Under the pieces are notes generated by a model, which made no database searches, was not told the DNA's origin, and saw only the letters and a program-made list of their open reading frames with translations. The position numbers and the translations under genes are program-made. Shown in pieces: positions 1 to 6,397 of a DNA stretch of 7,227 nucleotides (positions are counted from its first letter, which is position 1; each line of letters opens with the position of its first letter). This stretch comes from Cytophagaceae bacterium (GTDB lineage Bacteria; Bacteroidota; Bacteroidia; Cytophagales; Spirosomataceae). The DNA is taken from positions 1-7,227 of the forward strand of contig JAIXRT010000004.1 in NCBI GenBank assembly GCA_027485075.1, given 5' to 3'.

Positions 1-65
1 AGGAATTGATGGGTTTATTAGATGAAATTCGTTCACAAATCGGTTTAACATATCCAAATGAATAA
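1..65 (+). CDS. C-terminal end of an unidentified upstream protein (partial)
   Basis: The frame beginning at base 3 is open from the left edge to a TAA at 63-65. Its last residues read LLDEIRSQIGLTYPNE, a plausible amphipathic protein end. The other two forward frames stop at bases 7-9 and 23-25. The following gene starts at 58, inside this frame, giving an 8-bp overlap typical of translationally coupled genes in one operon. The fragment is too short to assign to a family. Because a Nudix-type sugar or nucleotide-responsive regulator lies two genes downstream, a catabolic enzyme is possible, but that is only inference. Confidence 0.6.
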   Translation, partial: ELMGLLDEIRSQIGLTYPNE

Positions 66-708
66 GATACTCGTTGCCTTGTTGCTTTTCGTAAGTGCTA
101 ATTTATTGGCTCAAAACAAGCTAAATAAGTATGAAAAGGAGATTATAGCTTACGAGAAACAAGATTCATTGGCTATGCCTGCCAAGGGTCAGATTCTTTT
201 TATCGGATCCTCTAGTTTTCGATTATGGAAGACTTTTGCTTCCGATATGCAGGGTTTACCACCGGCGATAAATCGCGGATTTGGTGGGTCAACTTTAGCC
301 GAGGCTTTATATTATTTTGATCGCATGGTGGCGAAGTATCAGCCGAAATGGGTTTTCATGTATGAAGGAGATAACGATTTATCGCAGGGCAAGGCACCTG
401 AGGTAATTGCTTCGGAGTATGATGAATTTAATGCGCGTTTGGCCAAACAGGTTCCGGGAGCTAAATTAGTTTATGTCGCAGCCAGGCCTAGTATTGATCG
501 AGCAGCATTACGAGAAAAGCAAAGGGCATTGAACGCATTAATTAAAGGTAAAGGTGGATATTTCATTGATATGCATTCTCCATTTTTCTTGCCTGATGGA
601 ACCTTAATGCAAGATATTTTTGTGGCCGACAAGCTTCATTTGAATGAGAAGGGCTATGTGATTTTTGCGAATCAAATTCGCGCATTTGTGCTAAAATATG
701 TTAAGTAA
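58..708 (+). CDS. Secreted SGNH/GDSL-family hydrolase (esterase/acylhydrolase)
   Basis: This 216-residue exported hydrolase likely cleaves an ester, such as an acyl or acetyl group on a carbohydrate or lipid. A signal peptide (about residues 1-18, MNKILVALLLFVSANLLA) is followed by Gln19. The SGNH blocks are in order: block I FIGSSSFRLW with probable nucleophile Ser52, where the usual GDS is GSS; block II NRGFGGST with Gly77 as oxyanion-hole candidate; block III YEGDNDL with Asn106; and block V DKLHLNEKGY with Asp191 and His194 completing the triad. Length is normal for a single-domain family member, so it should be active in the periplasm or outside the cell. The ATG at 58 overlaps the preceding stop by 8 bp, and the gene's end overlaps the regulator by 11 bp, so the three genes are probably co-transcribed. 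The substrate cannot be read from the sequence. Family call is firm. Confidence 0.9.
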   Translation: MNKILVALLLFVSANLLAQNKLNKYEKEIIAYEKQDSLAMPAKGQILFIGSSSFRLWKTFASDMQGLPPAINRGFGGSTLAEALYYFDRMVAKYQPKWVFMYEGDNDLSQGKAPEVIASEYDEFNARLAKQVPGAKLVYVAARPSIDRAALREKQRALNALIKGKGGYFIDMHSPFFLPDGTLMQDIFVADKLHLNEKGYVIFANQIRAFVLKYVK

Positions 709-1411
709 ATTTAAGCAAACAGAACTTTGGTTGCCAGGAATTTCCGTTGACTGTGTGATTTTCGGTTTTCATGAAGATCAACTAAAGGTCTTATTGTTGA
801 AATTTCAAAACACACATGTCTGGTCCCTAGCTGGAGGCTTTGTGGGTATTGAAGAAAATGTAGATCAAGCGGCGGCTCGTGTTTTGCTTGAGCGTACGGG
901 ATTGTCAGATATATATCTGGAGCAATTTTACACCTTTGGTGATTTAGAACGCAATGACCGGGCGGCGGAAGAACATCGTGGCGTAAATTCGGCGATGGGC
1001 ATTAATGATCATGATTTATCCTGGATGGCTAAGCGTTACATTACCATCGGATATTACGCCTTAGTAGACTATTCGAAAGTGATAGTTAATCCCGGAGAGT
1101 TCTCTGATGCAGCGGAGTGGGTAGATATCGCGGCCCTGCCTCATCTCTTTTTAGATCATAATAAGATTGTGAATAAGGCTTTGGAGACATTAAGACAATC
1201 TTTAGATGAGAAATTAGCGGTGTTTAATTTACTCGGGGATACGTTTACGATGTCTGAGATACAAATGGTCTATGAAACGATTTTAGGAAAGAAATTAGTG
1301 CGGACAAATTTCCAGCGCAAAATGTTAAGTTTGGATATTCTCGAGCGGATTGAAAAGAAATTCACTGGAGGAGCACATAAAGCTCCGTATGTATACCGTT
1401 TAAAATCGTAG
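698..1411 (+). CDS. Nudix-domain transcriptional regulator with C-terminal winged helix (NrtR/AraR-like)
   Basis: This 237-residue protein has the two-part layout of NrtR-family regulators. Residues about 8-160 form a Nudix domain (LPGISVDCVIFGF..., then WSLAGGFV). Residues about 165-237 form a winged-helix DNA-binding domain with the family-typical stretch FTMSEIQMVYETILGKK and NFQRKML. In characterised relatives the Nudix domain is a ligand sensor, for ADP-ribose in NrtR and L-arabinose in Bacteroides AraR. The Nudix box is degenerate here. With the pattern G-x5-E-x7-REUxEExGU aligned from Gly47, Glu53, Arg61, Glu65 and Gly68 are kept, but the Glu after Arg61 is Val62 and the second Glu of the EE pair is Arg66. 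Loss of hydrolysis is therefore likely, as expected of a sensor. The ATG at 698 lies inside the esterase gene (11-bp overlap), so translation is probably coupled. No nad or ara gene is visible nearby, so the ligand is unknown. Confidence 0.88.
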   Translation: MLSKFKQTELWLPGISVDCVIFGFHEDQLKVLLLKFQNTHVWSLAGGFVGIEENVDQAAARVLLERTGLSDIYLEQFYTFGDLERNDRAAEEHRGVNSAMGINDHDLSWMAKRYITIGYYALVDYSKVIVNPGEFSDAAEWVDIAALPHLFLDHNKIVNKALETLRQSLDEKLAVFNLLGDTFTMSEIQMVYETILGKKLVRTNFQRKMLSLDILERIEKKFTGGAHKAPYVYRLKS

Positions 1412-1431
1412 GACTCGGATTTATGGTTTTA

Positions 1432-1464
1432 AGCTTTGGCAATCCTTTAAGGTTTGCCAAAGCT
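1432..1464. repeat. 11-bp perfect inverted repeat (long hairpin) downstream of the Nudix regulator
   Basis: The arms AGCTTTGGCAA (1432-1442) and TTGCCAAAGCT (1454-1464) are perfectly complementary and separated by 11 bases. The spacer itself contains CCTT/AAGG (1444-1447 and 1449-1452), which could extend the stem past a T-T mismatch. No T-run follows it on either strand, so it does not look like a classical intrinsic terminator. It could be a 3'-end stabilising hairpin, part of a compound terminator, or a protein-binding palindrome. Confidence 0.75.
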
Positions 1465-1469
1465 AAGGG

Positions 1470-1486
1470 GGAAAAGAGCGTTTTCC
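1470..1486. repeat. Small inverted repeat (6-bp stem)
   Basis: GGAAAA (1470-1475) and TTTTCC (1481-1486) are complementary around the 5-base loop GAGCG. It lies between the long hairpin at 1432-1464 and the terminator at 1510-1533. Six pairs, four of them A-T, make a weak stem that could occur by chance. It is listed because it is the second of three consecutive hairpins in this short spacer. Confidence 0.35.
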
Positions 1487-1507
1487 TATTCCAAATACGC
1501 ATACAAT

Positions 1508-1534
1508 AAAAAAGGCCAGTAAACTGGCCTTTTG
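1508..1534. terminator. Bidirectional Rho-independent terminator between convergent genes
   Basis: The stem AAAAGGCCAG (1510-1519) pairs with CTGGCCTTTT (1524-1533) around the loop TAAA. On the minus strand it is followed by a six-T run (complement of A 1508-1513) and starts only 3 nt after the yebC stop codon. On the plus strand the right arm ends in TTTT, then GCTTT, and lies about 100 nt after the regulator's stop. It should terminate both convergent transcripts, more strongly for yebC. Confidence 0.88.
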
Positions 1535-1536
1535 CT

Positions 1537-2253
1537 TTATCCCATATTATGATAGACGTTCTGCACATCGTCATCCTCCTCGAGTCGCTCAATTAGTTTT
1601 TCCACATCAGCAACCTGTGCATCCGATAATTCTTTTGTCTCATCGGGAATACGTTCGAAATCCGCACCCATTAATTCATACCCACGCTCCTCTAAGAATT
1701 TTTGAATTCCTCCAAAAGCCGTGAACTCTCCATAGATATTGATTTGATTCGTCTCCTCATCTAAGAATACTTCGTCGCCACCTAGGTCAATCAACTCAAA
1801 TTCTAATTCTTCCAAATCGATCTCCGGTTTGGCAGCAATTTTAAAAACTGATTTACGGGTGAAGATGAAGTCCAGCATCCCCGTGGTTCCTAATGATCCG
1901 CCACATTTGGTGAATGAAGAACGGATGTTGGCCACGGTGCGGTTAATATTATCTGTGGTAGTTTCCACTAATATCGCAATGCCATGTTGGGCATATCCTT
2001 CATATACAATCTCTTTGTAATCCTCCTGGTCCTTAGAAGTTGCCCGCTTGATGGCTCTCTCCACATTCTCCTTAGGCATATTAACAGCCTTCGCATTTTG
2101 GATAATGGCACGCAAACGCGAATTGGAAGTGGGATCGCCACCACCCGCTTTTACGGCGATAACAATGTCTTTGCCAATTTTAGTGAAGGTTTTGGCCATT
2201 TGGCCCCAACGTTTAAACTTTCTCGCTTTTCGGAATTCGAAGGCTCTTCCCAT
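1537..2253 (-). CDS. yebC: YebC/TACO1-family protein (translation/transcription factor)
   Basis: This is a full-length (238-residue) YebC-family cytosolic protein. Family hallmarks are the basic N-terminus (MGRAFEFRKARKFKRWGQMA, the form usual in Bacteroidota instead of the MAGHSKWANIKHRK type), GGGDPTSNSRLRAIIQNAK followed by NMPKENVERAIKR (about residues 37-70), YEGYAQHGIAILVET plus TDNINRT (84-106), GGSLGTTGMLDFIF (118-131), and an acidic tail ending LEEDDDVQNVYHNMG. YebC has long been annotated as a transcriptional regulator. Its mitochondrial relative TACO1, and more recently bacterial YebC, are linked to translation of difficult sequences such as polyproline. The ATG at 2251-2253 is preceded by a TATTTTTG promoter element about 25 bp upstream, which supports this start. 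It appears to be a single-gene transcript: the next gene upstream is divergent, and a terminator lies directly after its stop. Confidence 0.96.
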   Translation of the reverse strand: MGRAFEFRKARKFKRWGQMAKTFTKIGKDIVIAVKAGGGDPTSNSRLRAIIQNAKAVNMPKENVERAIKRATSKDQEDYKEIVYEGYAQHGIAILVETTTDNINRTVANIRSSFTKCGGSLGTTGMLDFIFTRKSVFKIAAKPEIDLEELEFELIDLGGDEVFLDEETNQINIYGEFTAFGGIQKFLEERGYELMGADFERIPDETKELSDAQVADVEKLIERLEEDDDVQNVYHNMG

Positions 2254-2277
2254 GGGTAGTCTCGGTTAAATATGGTG

Positions 2278-2309
2278 CAAAAATAATCAAGCCCTATAAG
2301 ACCCACAAG
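2278..2309 (-). promoter_or_regulatory. Predicted promoter of yebC (Bacteroidota type)
   Basis: Read on the minus strand, TATTTTTG (2285-2278) matches the Bacteroidota -7 consensus TAnnTTTG completely. CTTG (2309-2306), one mismatch from the -33 element TTTG, lies 20 bases upstream. The start codon is 24 bases downstream of the -7 element, giving a short leader. No Shine-Dalgarno sequence is evident in that leader (ATATTTAACCGAGACTACCC). Confidence 0.6.
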
Positions 2310-2327
2310 TCCCTCATGAAAATAACT

Positions 2328-2335
2328 TATCTTTG
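2328..2335 (+). promoter_or_regulatory. Predicted -7 element for the DUF5916-DUF2911 operon
   Basis: TATCTTTG fits the Bacteroidota -7 consensus TAnnTTTG completely and lies 27 bases before the ATG at 2363, suggesting a leader of roughly 20 nt. No TTTG-like -33 element is seen at the expected spacing, so the promoter may be weak or activator-dependent. It faces away from the yebC promoter, the two -7 elements being about 42 bp apart. Confidence 0.5.
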
Positions 2336-2362
2336 AATTTCTGTTAGACCTATTTGAAACAT

Positions 2363-4597
2363 ATGAATCGACTGCTACTTCTCACATGCTGGTTAATTGG
2401 CTTTATTCATATGGCCAATGCGCAAAAAATCAATGAGCGATTCCAAGTAAATATTAAAAAAACAACGGGGCCTATTCGGATCGACGGTGTAATAGATGAA
2501 AACGCTTGGTTGGAATCTGCCGCAGTGAGCGATTTCGTGATGTGTAATCCCTATGACTCTTTGTGTGCGCAAGTACGCACGGATGTCAAAATTGCATATG
2601 ATGACAAATATATCTATATCTCGGCTGAATGTTTTTTGAAAGAACCAGGCGCTTATGTGGTGGAATCGATGAAACGGGATTTTGGCTTTGGTGTGAATGA
2701 TAATTTTCTAGTCTTTATCGATACGTTTGAAGATAAAACCACCGGTTTTGCTTTTGGTGCGAATGCCGCAGGAGCACAATGGGACGGCCAAATGTCCGAG
2801 GGCTTCCGTGTCAATTTAAATTGGGACAACAAATGGGAATCGGCTACTACCTATAAAAAGGATTCATGGATTTTCGAGGCAGCCATTCCATTTAAGTCGA
2901 TTCGCTATAAGGATAATATTAAACGCTGGGGCATCAATTTCTCCCGCTATGATTTAAAAGCCAAAGAAAAATCAGCTTGGGCGCCCGTGCCGCGTCAATT
3001 TCCCACTGCTTCACTCGCATATGCTGGGGTGCTTGTTTGGGATACACCGCCTCCGGCACCTAAAAAGAATATCTCAGTTATTCCATATACCCTATCTGGT
3101 GTCTCAGCGAATTACCGATCGGATAAACCAACGGCCTTTCGGCAGCAAATTGGAGGGGACATCAAGGTGGCGATTAATTCGGGTTTGAATTTGGATATGA
3201 CGATAAATCCAGATTTTTCGCAGGTGGATGTGGATCGCCAACAAACCAACTTGGATCGCTTTGAATTATTCTATCCTGAAAGAAGGCAGTTTTTTATTGA
3301 GAATTCGGACTTATTTGATGGTTTTGGAACGGAAAACATTCGGCCATTTTTCTCGCGTCGAATTGGTTTAACAATCAATCCTCAAAATGGAAATTATGAG
3401 CAAACGCCCATTACCTATGGCGCTCGTTTGAGTGGTAAGTTAAATCAAGATTGGCGTATCGGCGCATTGAATGTTCAATCTGAACGAATTGATGCGAAAG
3501 GTATCCCCACACAAAATTACTCGATGGTTGCTTTGCAGCGGAAGTTATTTGCGCGGTCAAACTTTGGTATGTACATGGTTAATAAACAGTCGTTTAGTAC
3601 CCCTGAATTGCAAAAAAAGTATGGCTTTCAATCCTACAACCGGGACGTTGGTTTTGAGTATAACCTCGCATCAGCTAATAATTTTTGGACTGGATCTTTG
3701 TTTTATGCCAAAACATTAAGTCCCTTAGACAAACCAAGGGATTTTTCGCAGGCAGCATCTTTGATATATGGCGACAACAATTGGGTTTTCTCCATCAAAG
3801 AACAGTGGGTAGGCGAGAATTACAATCCGGAAACGGGGTATGTTCCCCGCGTAAATTATTTCCAGGTGCAGACAGATGGAGCTAAAATCTTTTATCCGAA
3901 GAATAAGTCCATCAACCTATTTTATTCCTCATTGAAACTCATGACGATGAACTTGTGGAATAATCAGGGTCAATATACGGACAACACGAGTTATGTCTCT
4001 TATGAGGGAACAATGAAGGATCGGTCTACATTTGGTATTTATTTATCATATGATTTTGTCAAGTTGCAAGATGATTTCGATGCGACTCGGATGCGCAAAG
4101 CAAAGGTGTTGAAAGGTACCGAGCATGATTGGTATGCGTTGAACATGCGCTATGGTTCATCACCTATCAAGTTATTCACGTATGCAATCACGTCCCGTTT
4201 CGGTGGATATTTCGGGGACGGTTGGCGTACCGGAATCACCGCAGATATTGGTTATCGATTCCAGCCATTCGGTGCGATATCGATGGCAGTAGATTATAAC
4301 GATATTCAAAATGTGTACATTCCTGCAACGGACAAAGCGGCCGCCAATAAGATCTCCTCGCAGTTCTGGATTATTCGCCCGAAAGTGGACATTACATTTA
4401 CTAATAAATTATTTTTTGCGACCTTCTTTCAGTTGAACCAACAAAACAATTTCATGAATCTATATATGCGCTTGCAATGGCGTTATAAACCAGCCTCTGA
4501 TTTATTTGTGGTTTACTCGGATAATTACAGTCCAAATAATTTTCAAATTCGTGATCGAACCGTAGTGTTGAAATTGAATTATTGGCTTAATTTGTAA
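2363..4597 (+). CDS. DUF5916 outer-membrane protein with N-terminal CBM9-like domain
   Basis: This is a 744-residue exported protein of a large Bacteroidota family of unknown function. Counting from the ATG at 2363, it has a signal peptide MNRLLLLTCWLIGFIHMANA (1-20) followed by Gln21. A CBM9-like beta-sandwich spans about 35-225 (IRIDGVIDENAW at 39-50, then DDKYIYISAEC). DUF5916 runs from about 235 to the end, with the family signature INPDFSQVDVDRQQ (281-294), RFELFYPERRQFF (299-311) and RPFFSRRIG. The rest is rich in alternating aromatic strands and ends LKLNYWLNL, as expected of an outer-membrane beta-barrel. A TTG at 2354 would add three residues (MKH), but the ATG fits the signal peptide and the -7 element at 2328-2335 better. 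It is followed 21 bp later by a DUF2911 gene, probably in the same operon. The CBM9-like fold hints at glycan contact, but no catalytic motif is visible. Confidence 0.9.
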   Translation: MNRLLLLTCWLIGFIHMANAQKINERFQVNIKKTTGPIRIDGVIDENAWLESAAVSDFVMCNPYDSLCAQVRTDVKIAYDDKYIYISAECFLKEPGAYVVESMKRDFGFGVNDNFLVFIDTFEDKTTGFAFGANAAGAQWDGQMSEGFRVNLNWDNKWESATTYKKDSWIFEAAIPFKSIRYKDNIKRWGINFSRYDLKAKEKSAWAPVPRQFPTASLAYAGVLVWDTPPPAPKKNISVIPYTLSGVSANYRSDKPTAFRQQIGGDIKVAINSGLNLDMTINPDFSQVDVDRQQTNLDRFELFYPERRQFFIENSDLFDGFGTENIRPFFSRRIGLTINPQNGNYEQTPITYGARLSGKLNQDWRIGALNVQSERIDAKGIPTQNYSMVALQRKLFARSNFGMYMVNKQSFSTPELQKKYGFQSYNRDVGFEYNLASANNFWTGSLFYAKTLSPLDKPRDFSQAASLIYGDNNWVFSIKEQWVGENYNPETGYVPRVNYFQVQTDGAKIFYPKNKSINLFYSSLKLMTMNLWNNQGQYTDNTSYVSYEGTMKDRSTFGIYLSYDFVKLQDDFDATRMRKAKVLKGTEHDWYALNMRYGSSPIKLFTYAITSRFGGYFGDGWRTGITADIGYRFQPFGAISMAVDYNDIQNVYIPATDKAAANKISSQFWIIRPKVDITFTNKLFFATFFQLNQQNNFMNLYMRLQWRYKPASDLFVVYSDNYSPNNFQIRDRTVVLKLNYWLNL

Positions 4598-4618
4598 AAA
4601 TTTAAACGAAAACGTATT

Positions 4619-5128
4619 ATGAAAAAGTACCTAGTTATTTTAATGAGTGTGTTGAGTTTTGGTGCATTCGCGCAAAAAGCGCCGGCATCGCCACCAGCTG
4701 TTGTTATTCAAAAGGTGGGTAAGACTGAAGTAATGGTTAAGTATGCAAAGCCATCTGTCAAAGGACGTTTGGTATTTGGTACGAAAGAGCAAAAAGCAAT
4801 CGTTCCTTTCGGTGAAGTTTGGAGAACAGGTGCCAATGAGGCAACCACAATTGAATTTTCGAACGATGTGACCATCCAAGGAAAGCCGTTGGCGAAAGGT
4901 GTTTACTCTGTGTTTTCAATCCCTGGCCCTACAGAATGGACGATTATTTTTAATAGCGATCCAAAGCAATGGGGAGCTTACACGTACAAAGCTGAGAAAG
5001 ATGTTTTGCGTGTAACTGGAAAAGTTAGCGAGCATGCGATGACTGAACAGTTCAACATCGGTGTATCTCCAGAAGGACAAATTACCTTTGATTGGGATAA
5101 ATCATCTGTTTCGATCTATGTGAAATAA
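4619..5128 (+). CDS. Exported DUF2911-family protein
   Basis: This 169-residue protein has a clear signal peptide (MKKYLVILMSVLSFGAFA, 1-18) followed by Gln19, so it is periplasmic or surface-exposed. The mature part is essentially a single DUF2911 domain. The family hallmark PFGEVWRTGANEATTIEF occupies residues 63-80, followed by the beta-rich stretch KGVYSVFSIPGPTEWTIIFN (93-112) and the QWGAY motif (117-121). The function of DUF2911 is not established, and no catalytic residue set is evident. It starts 21 bp after the DUF5916 gene, with no promoter or terminator between them, and is followed by a strong terminator, so the two form a bicistronic envelope operon. The A-rich sequence before the ATG (AAATTTAAACGAAAACG) is typical of Bacteroidota translation starts that lack a Shine-Dalgarno sequence. 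Confidence 0.92.
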   Translation: MKKYLVILMSVLSFGAFAQKAPASPPAVVIQKVGKTEVMVKYAKPSVKGRLVFGTKEQKAIVPFGEVWRTGANEATTIEFSNDVTIQGKPLAKGVYSVFSIPGPTEWTIIFNSDPKQWGAYTYKAEKDVLRVTGKVSEHAMTEQFNIGVSPEGQITFDWDKSSVSIYVK

Positions 5129-5146
5129 GTGATTCAAATTCTTTTT

Positions 5147-5176
5147 AAAAGCGACTCCAAAAGGGTCGCTTTTTTT
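5147..5176 (+). terminator. Rho-independent terminator of the DUF5916-DUF2911 operon
   Basis: AAAAGCGACTC (5147-5157) pairs with GGGTCGCTTTT (5163-5173) around the loop CAAAA, giving 11 pairs including one T-G wobble. The T-run covers 5170-5176. It lies 18 nt after the DUF2911 stop codon and is a textbook intrinsic terminator. Confidence 0.93.
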
Positions 5177-5208
5177 ATTGCTTAATTTCTTTTGTTTCCC
5201 TATTTTTA
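5177..5208 (+). promoter_or_regulatory. Candidate promoter of the receiver-MBL-HAD operon
   Basis: ATTG (5177-5180) and TATTTTTA (5201-5208) each differ by one base from the Bacteroidota elements TTTG and TAnnTTTG. They are separated by 20 bases, the same spacing as seen for yebC. The region lies directly after a terminator and about 42 bases before the ATG at 5251. Some promoter is expected here, but this exact placement is tentative because the DNA is T-rich. Confidence 0.4.
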
Positions 5209-5250
5209 CCCAATTGTGAGGTTTACCTCTATCATGTTTAACGTACTCCT

Positions 5251-5619
5251 ATGAAAAAAGTATTGATCGCCGAAGATAGTTCTGTCATTCAAAATTTAGC
5301 GCGTAAAATTTTAGAATTCCAAAATTTTGAGATTCACGCCGTTAAGAATGGCCAACAAGTATTAGACGAATTAGCTAAAGCTGATTTTGACATACTTTTA
5401 TTAGACATCAATATGCCTGTCATGGATGGAATGGATTGCGCTAAAGCGGTTCGTGCCTTAGCAGATACCAAAAAATCTAAAATTCCCATGATTGCCATTA
5501 CTGGAAATGCGCGCAATTACTCCATGGAAGATTTCAAAGCAGTAGGTTTCGACGATTTCCTAGCGAAGCCACTTAATTTTGATGCGCTTGTTTCGACAGT
5601 TAAGTCATTAACTGAATAA
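5251..5619 (+). CDS. Stand-alone receiver-domain response regulator (CheY-like)
   Basis: This 122-residue protein is a single receiver (REC) domain with no output domain. All catalytic positions are present: the acidic pair Glu8-Asp9 (VLIAEDSS), phospho-acceptor Asp52 (LLLDINMPVMDG), switch Thr84 (IAITGNA) and Lys106 (FLAKPLNF). It should therefore accept phosphate from a histidine kinase or phosphotransfer protein and act through protein contacts in the cytosol. The sequence style (DINMPVMDGMD, AVGFDDFLAKP) resembles receivers found in hybrid kinases. No cognate kinase is in the window. It is the first gene of a compact operon: its stop is 4 nt before the MBL gene. The start is supported by its proximity to the domain's first strand (MKKVLIAED). 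Its partner and output are unknown. Confidence 0.94.
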   Translation: MKKVLIAEDSSVIQNLARKILEFQNFEIHAVKNGQQVLDELAKADFDILLLDINMPVMDGMDCAKAVRALADTKKSKIPMIAITGNARNYSMEDFKAVGFDDFLAKPLNFDALVSTVKSLTE

Positions 5620-5623
5620 TTCG

Positions 5624-6394
5624 ATGGCCCAGATCCAGGTAAGGTTTCTGGGTACCGGGACTTCGCAAGGGATTCCGATGATTGCATGCACCTGTGAAGT
5701 TTGTCGCTCCACGGATCCATGTGATCAGCGCCTTCGCGTTTCGATGCATATTGAAACCGAAGGGAAAAGTTTTATCATTGATACGGGGCCTGACTTTCGC
5801 CAACAAATCTTACGGGCTGGTATTCAGCGAGTAGATGCCGTTTTATATACCCACGAACATAAGGATCATACCGCTGGTATGGATGATATTCGAGGATTTA
5901 ATTATGCTCAAAAATCAAGTATTCCATTATATGCACAAGCTCCCGTTATCGAGCAATTGAAGCGTGAATTTGCCTATGCATTTGCTGAAGATAAATACCC
6001 TGGTGTGCCTGAAATCGAGGTGCATGAGATTGAAAATAAGCCATTTACGATTGCGGGTGTCACCATTACGCCCATTTTAGTTAAGCATTATTATTTAGAT
6101 GTATTAGGTTTTCGTTTTGGCGATTTTACCTACATCACAGATGCCAATTACATCTCCGATGAAGAGCTAGAAAAAGTCAAAGGATCTAAAGTCCTAGTGA
6201 TAAATGCCCTTCGAAAAACAACACATATTTCTCATTTTACCCTCGACGAAGCACTCGAGGTTATTGATAAAATTAAGCCAGAAAAGGCTTATATAACCCA
6301 TATCAGTCACATGATGGGCATGCATGCAGCGGTGGAAAAAGAACTGCCATCACATGTGCATTTGGCCTATGATGGATTGACTTTAGCGGTATAA
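5624..6394 (+). CDS. PhnP-like metallo-beta-lactamase-fold phosphodiesterase/hydrolase
   Basis: This 256-residue cytosolic MBL-fold metal-dependent hydrolase belongs to the PhnP-like group, whose best-known member hydrolyses ribosyl cyclic phosphates. It begins with VRFLGTGTSQGIP. The two-metal site is the HxHxDH motif THEHKDH (His77, His79, Asp81, His82), with further ligand candidates His155 (LVKHYYLD), Asp173 (ITDANYI) and His226 (YITHISH). CTCEVC (Cys22, Cys24, Cys27) together with His229 matches the extra structural zinc site described for E. coli PhnP. No phosphonate (phn) genes are nearby, so a role in C-P lyase metabolism is not supported and the substrate is open. The gene sits 4 nt after the receiver gene and 3 nt before the HAD gene, so the three are almost certainly co-transcribed. 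Family assignment is firm; the specific reaction is inferred. Confidence 0.9.
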   Translation: MAQIQVRFLGTGTSQGIPMIACTCEVCRSTDPCDQRLRVSMHIETEGKSFIIDTGPDFRQQILRAGIQRVDAVLYTHEHKDHTAGMDDIRGFNYAQKSSIPLYAQAPVIEQLKREFAYAFAEDKYPGVPEIEVHEIENKPFTIAGVTITPILVKHYYLDVLGFRFGDFTYITDANYISDEELEKVKGSKVLVINALRKTTHISHFTLDEALEVIDKIKPEKAYITHISHMMGMHAAVEKELPSHVHLAYDGLTLAV

Positions 6395-6397
6395 CTC

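Noticed and set aside
1362..1592. Minus-strand reading frame of 76 codons over the convergent spacer
   Set aside because: It crosses the bidirectional terminator and the ends of two well-supported genes, and its translation has no family-like features.
1829..2269. Three plus-strand reading frames opposite yebC
   Set aside because: They are antisense to a highly conserved gene, their translations look like random composition, and no promoter is seen.
2354..2362. TTG at 2354 as the start of the DUF5916 gene
   Set aside because: The ATG at 2363 gives a cleaner signal peptide and a sensible leader after the -7 element; TTG would only add MKH.
3471..3885. Two plus-strand frames inside the DUF5916 gene
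   Set aside because: Out-of-frame shadows of a continuous 744-residue coding region without their own start signals.
4640..4879. Minus-strand frame opposite the DUF2911 gene
   Set aside because: Antisense shadow of a clear family member; rich in Cys, Asn and His with no recognisable pattern.
5334..5806. Minus-strand frames opposite the receiver and MBL genes
   Set aside because: They overlap two intact conserved genes and each other, and have no protein-like features.
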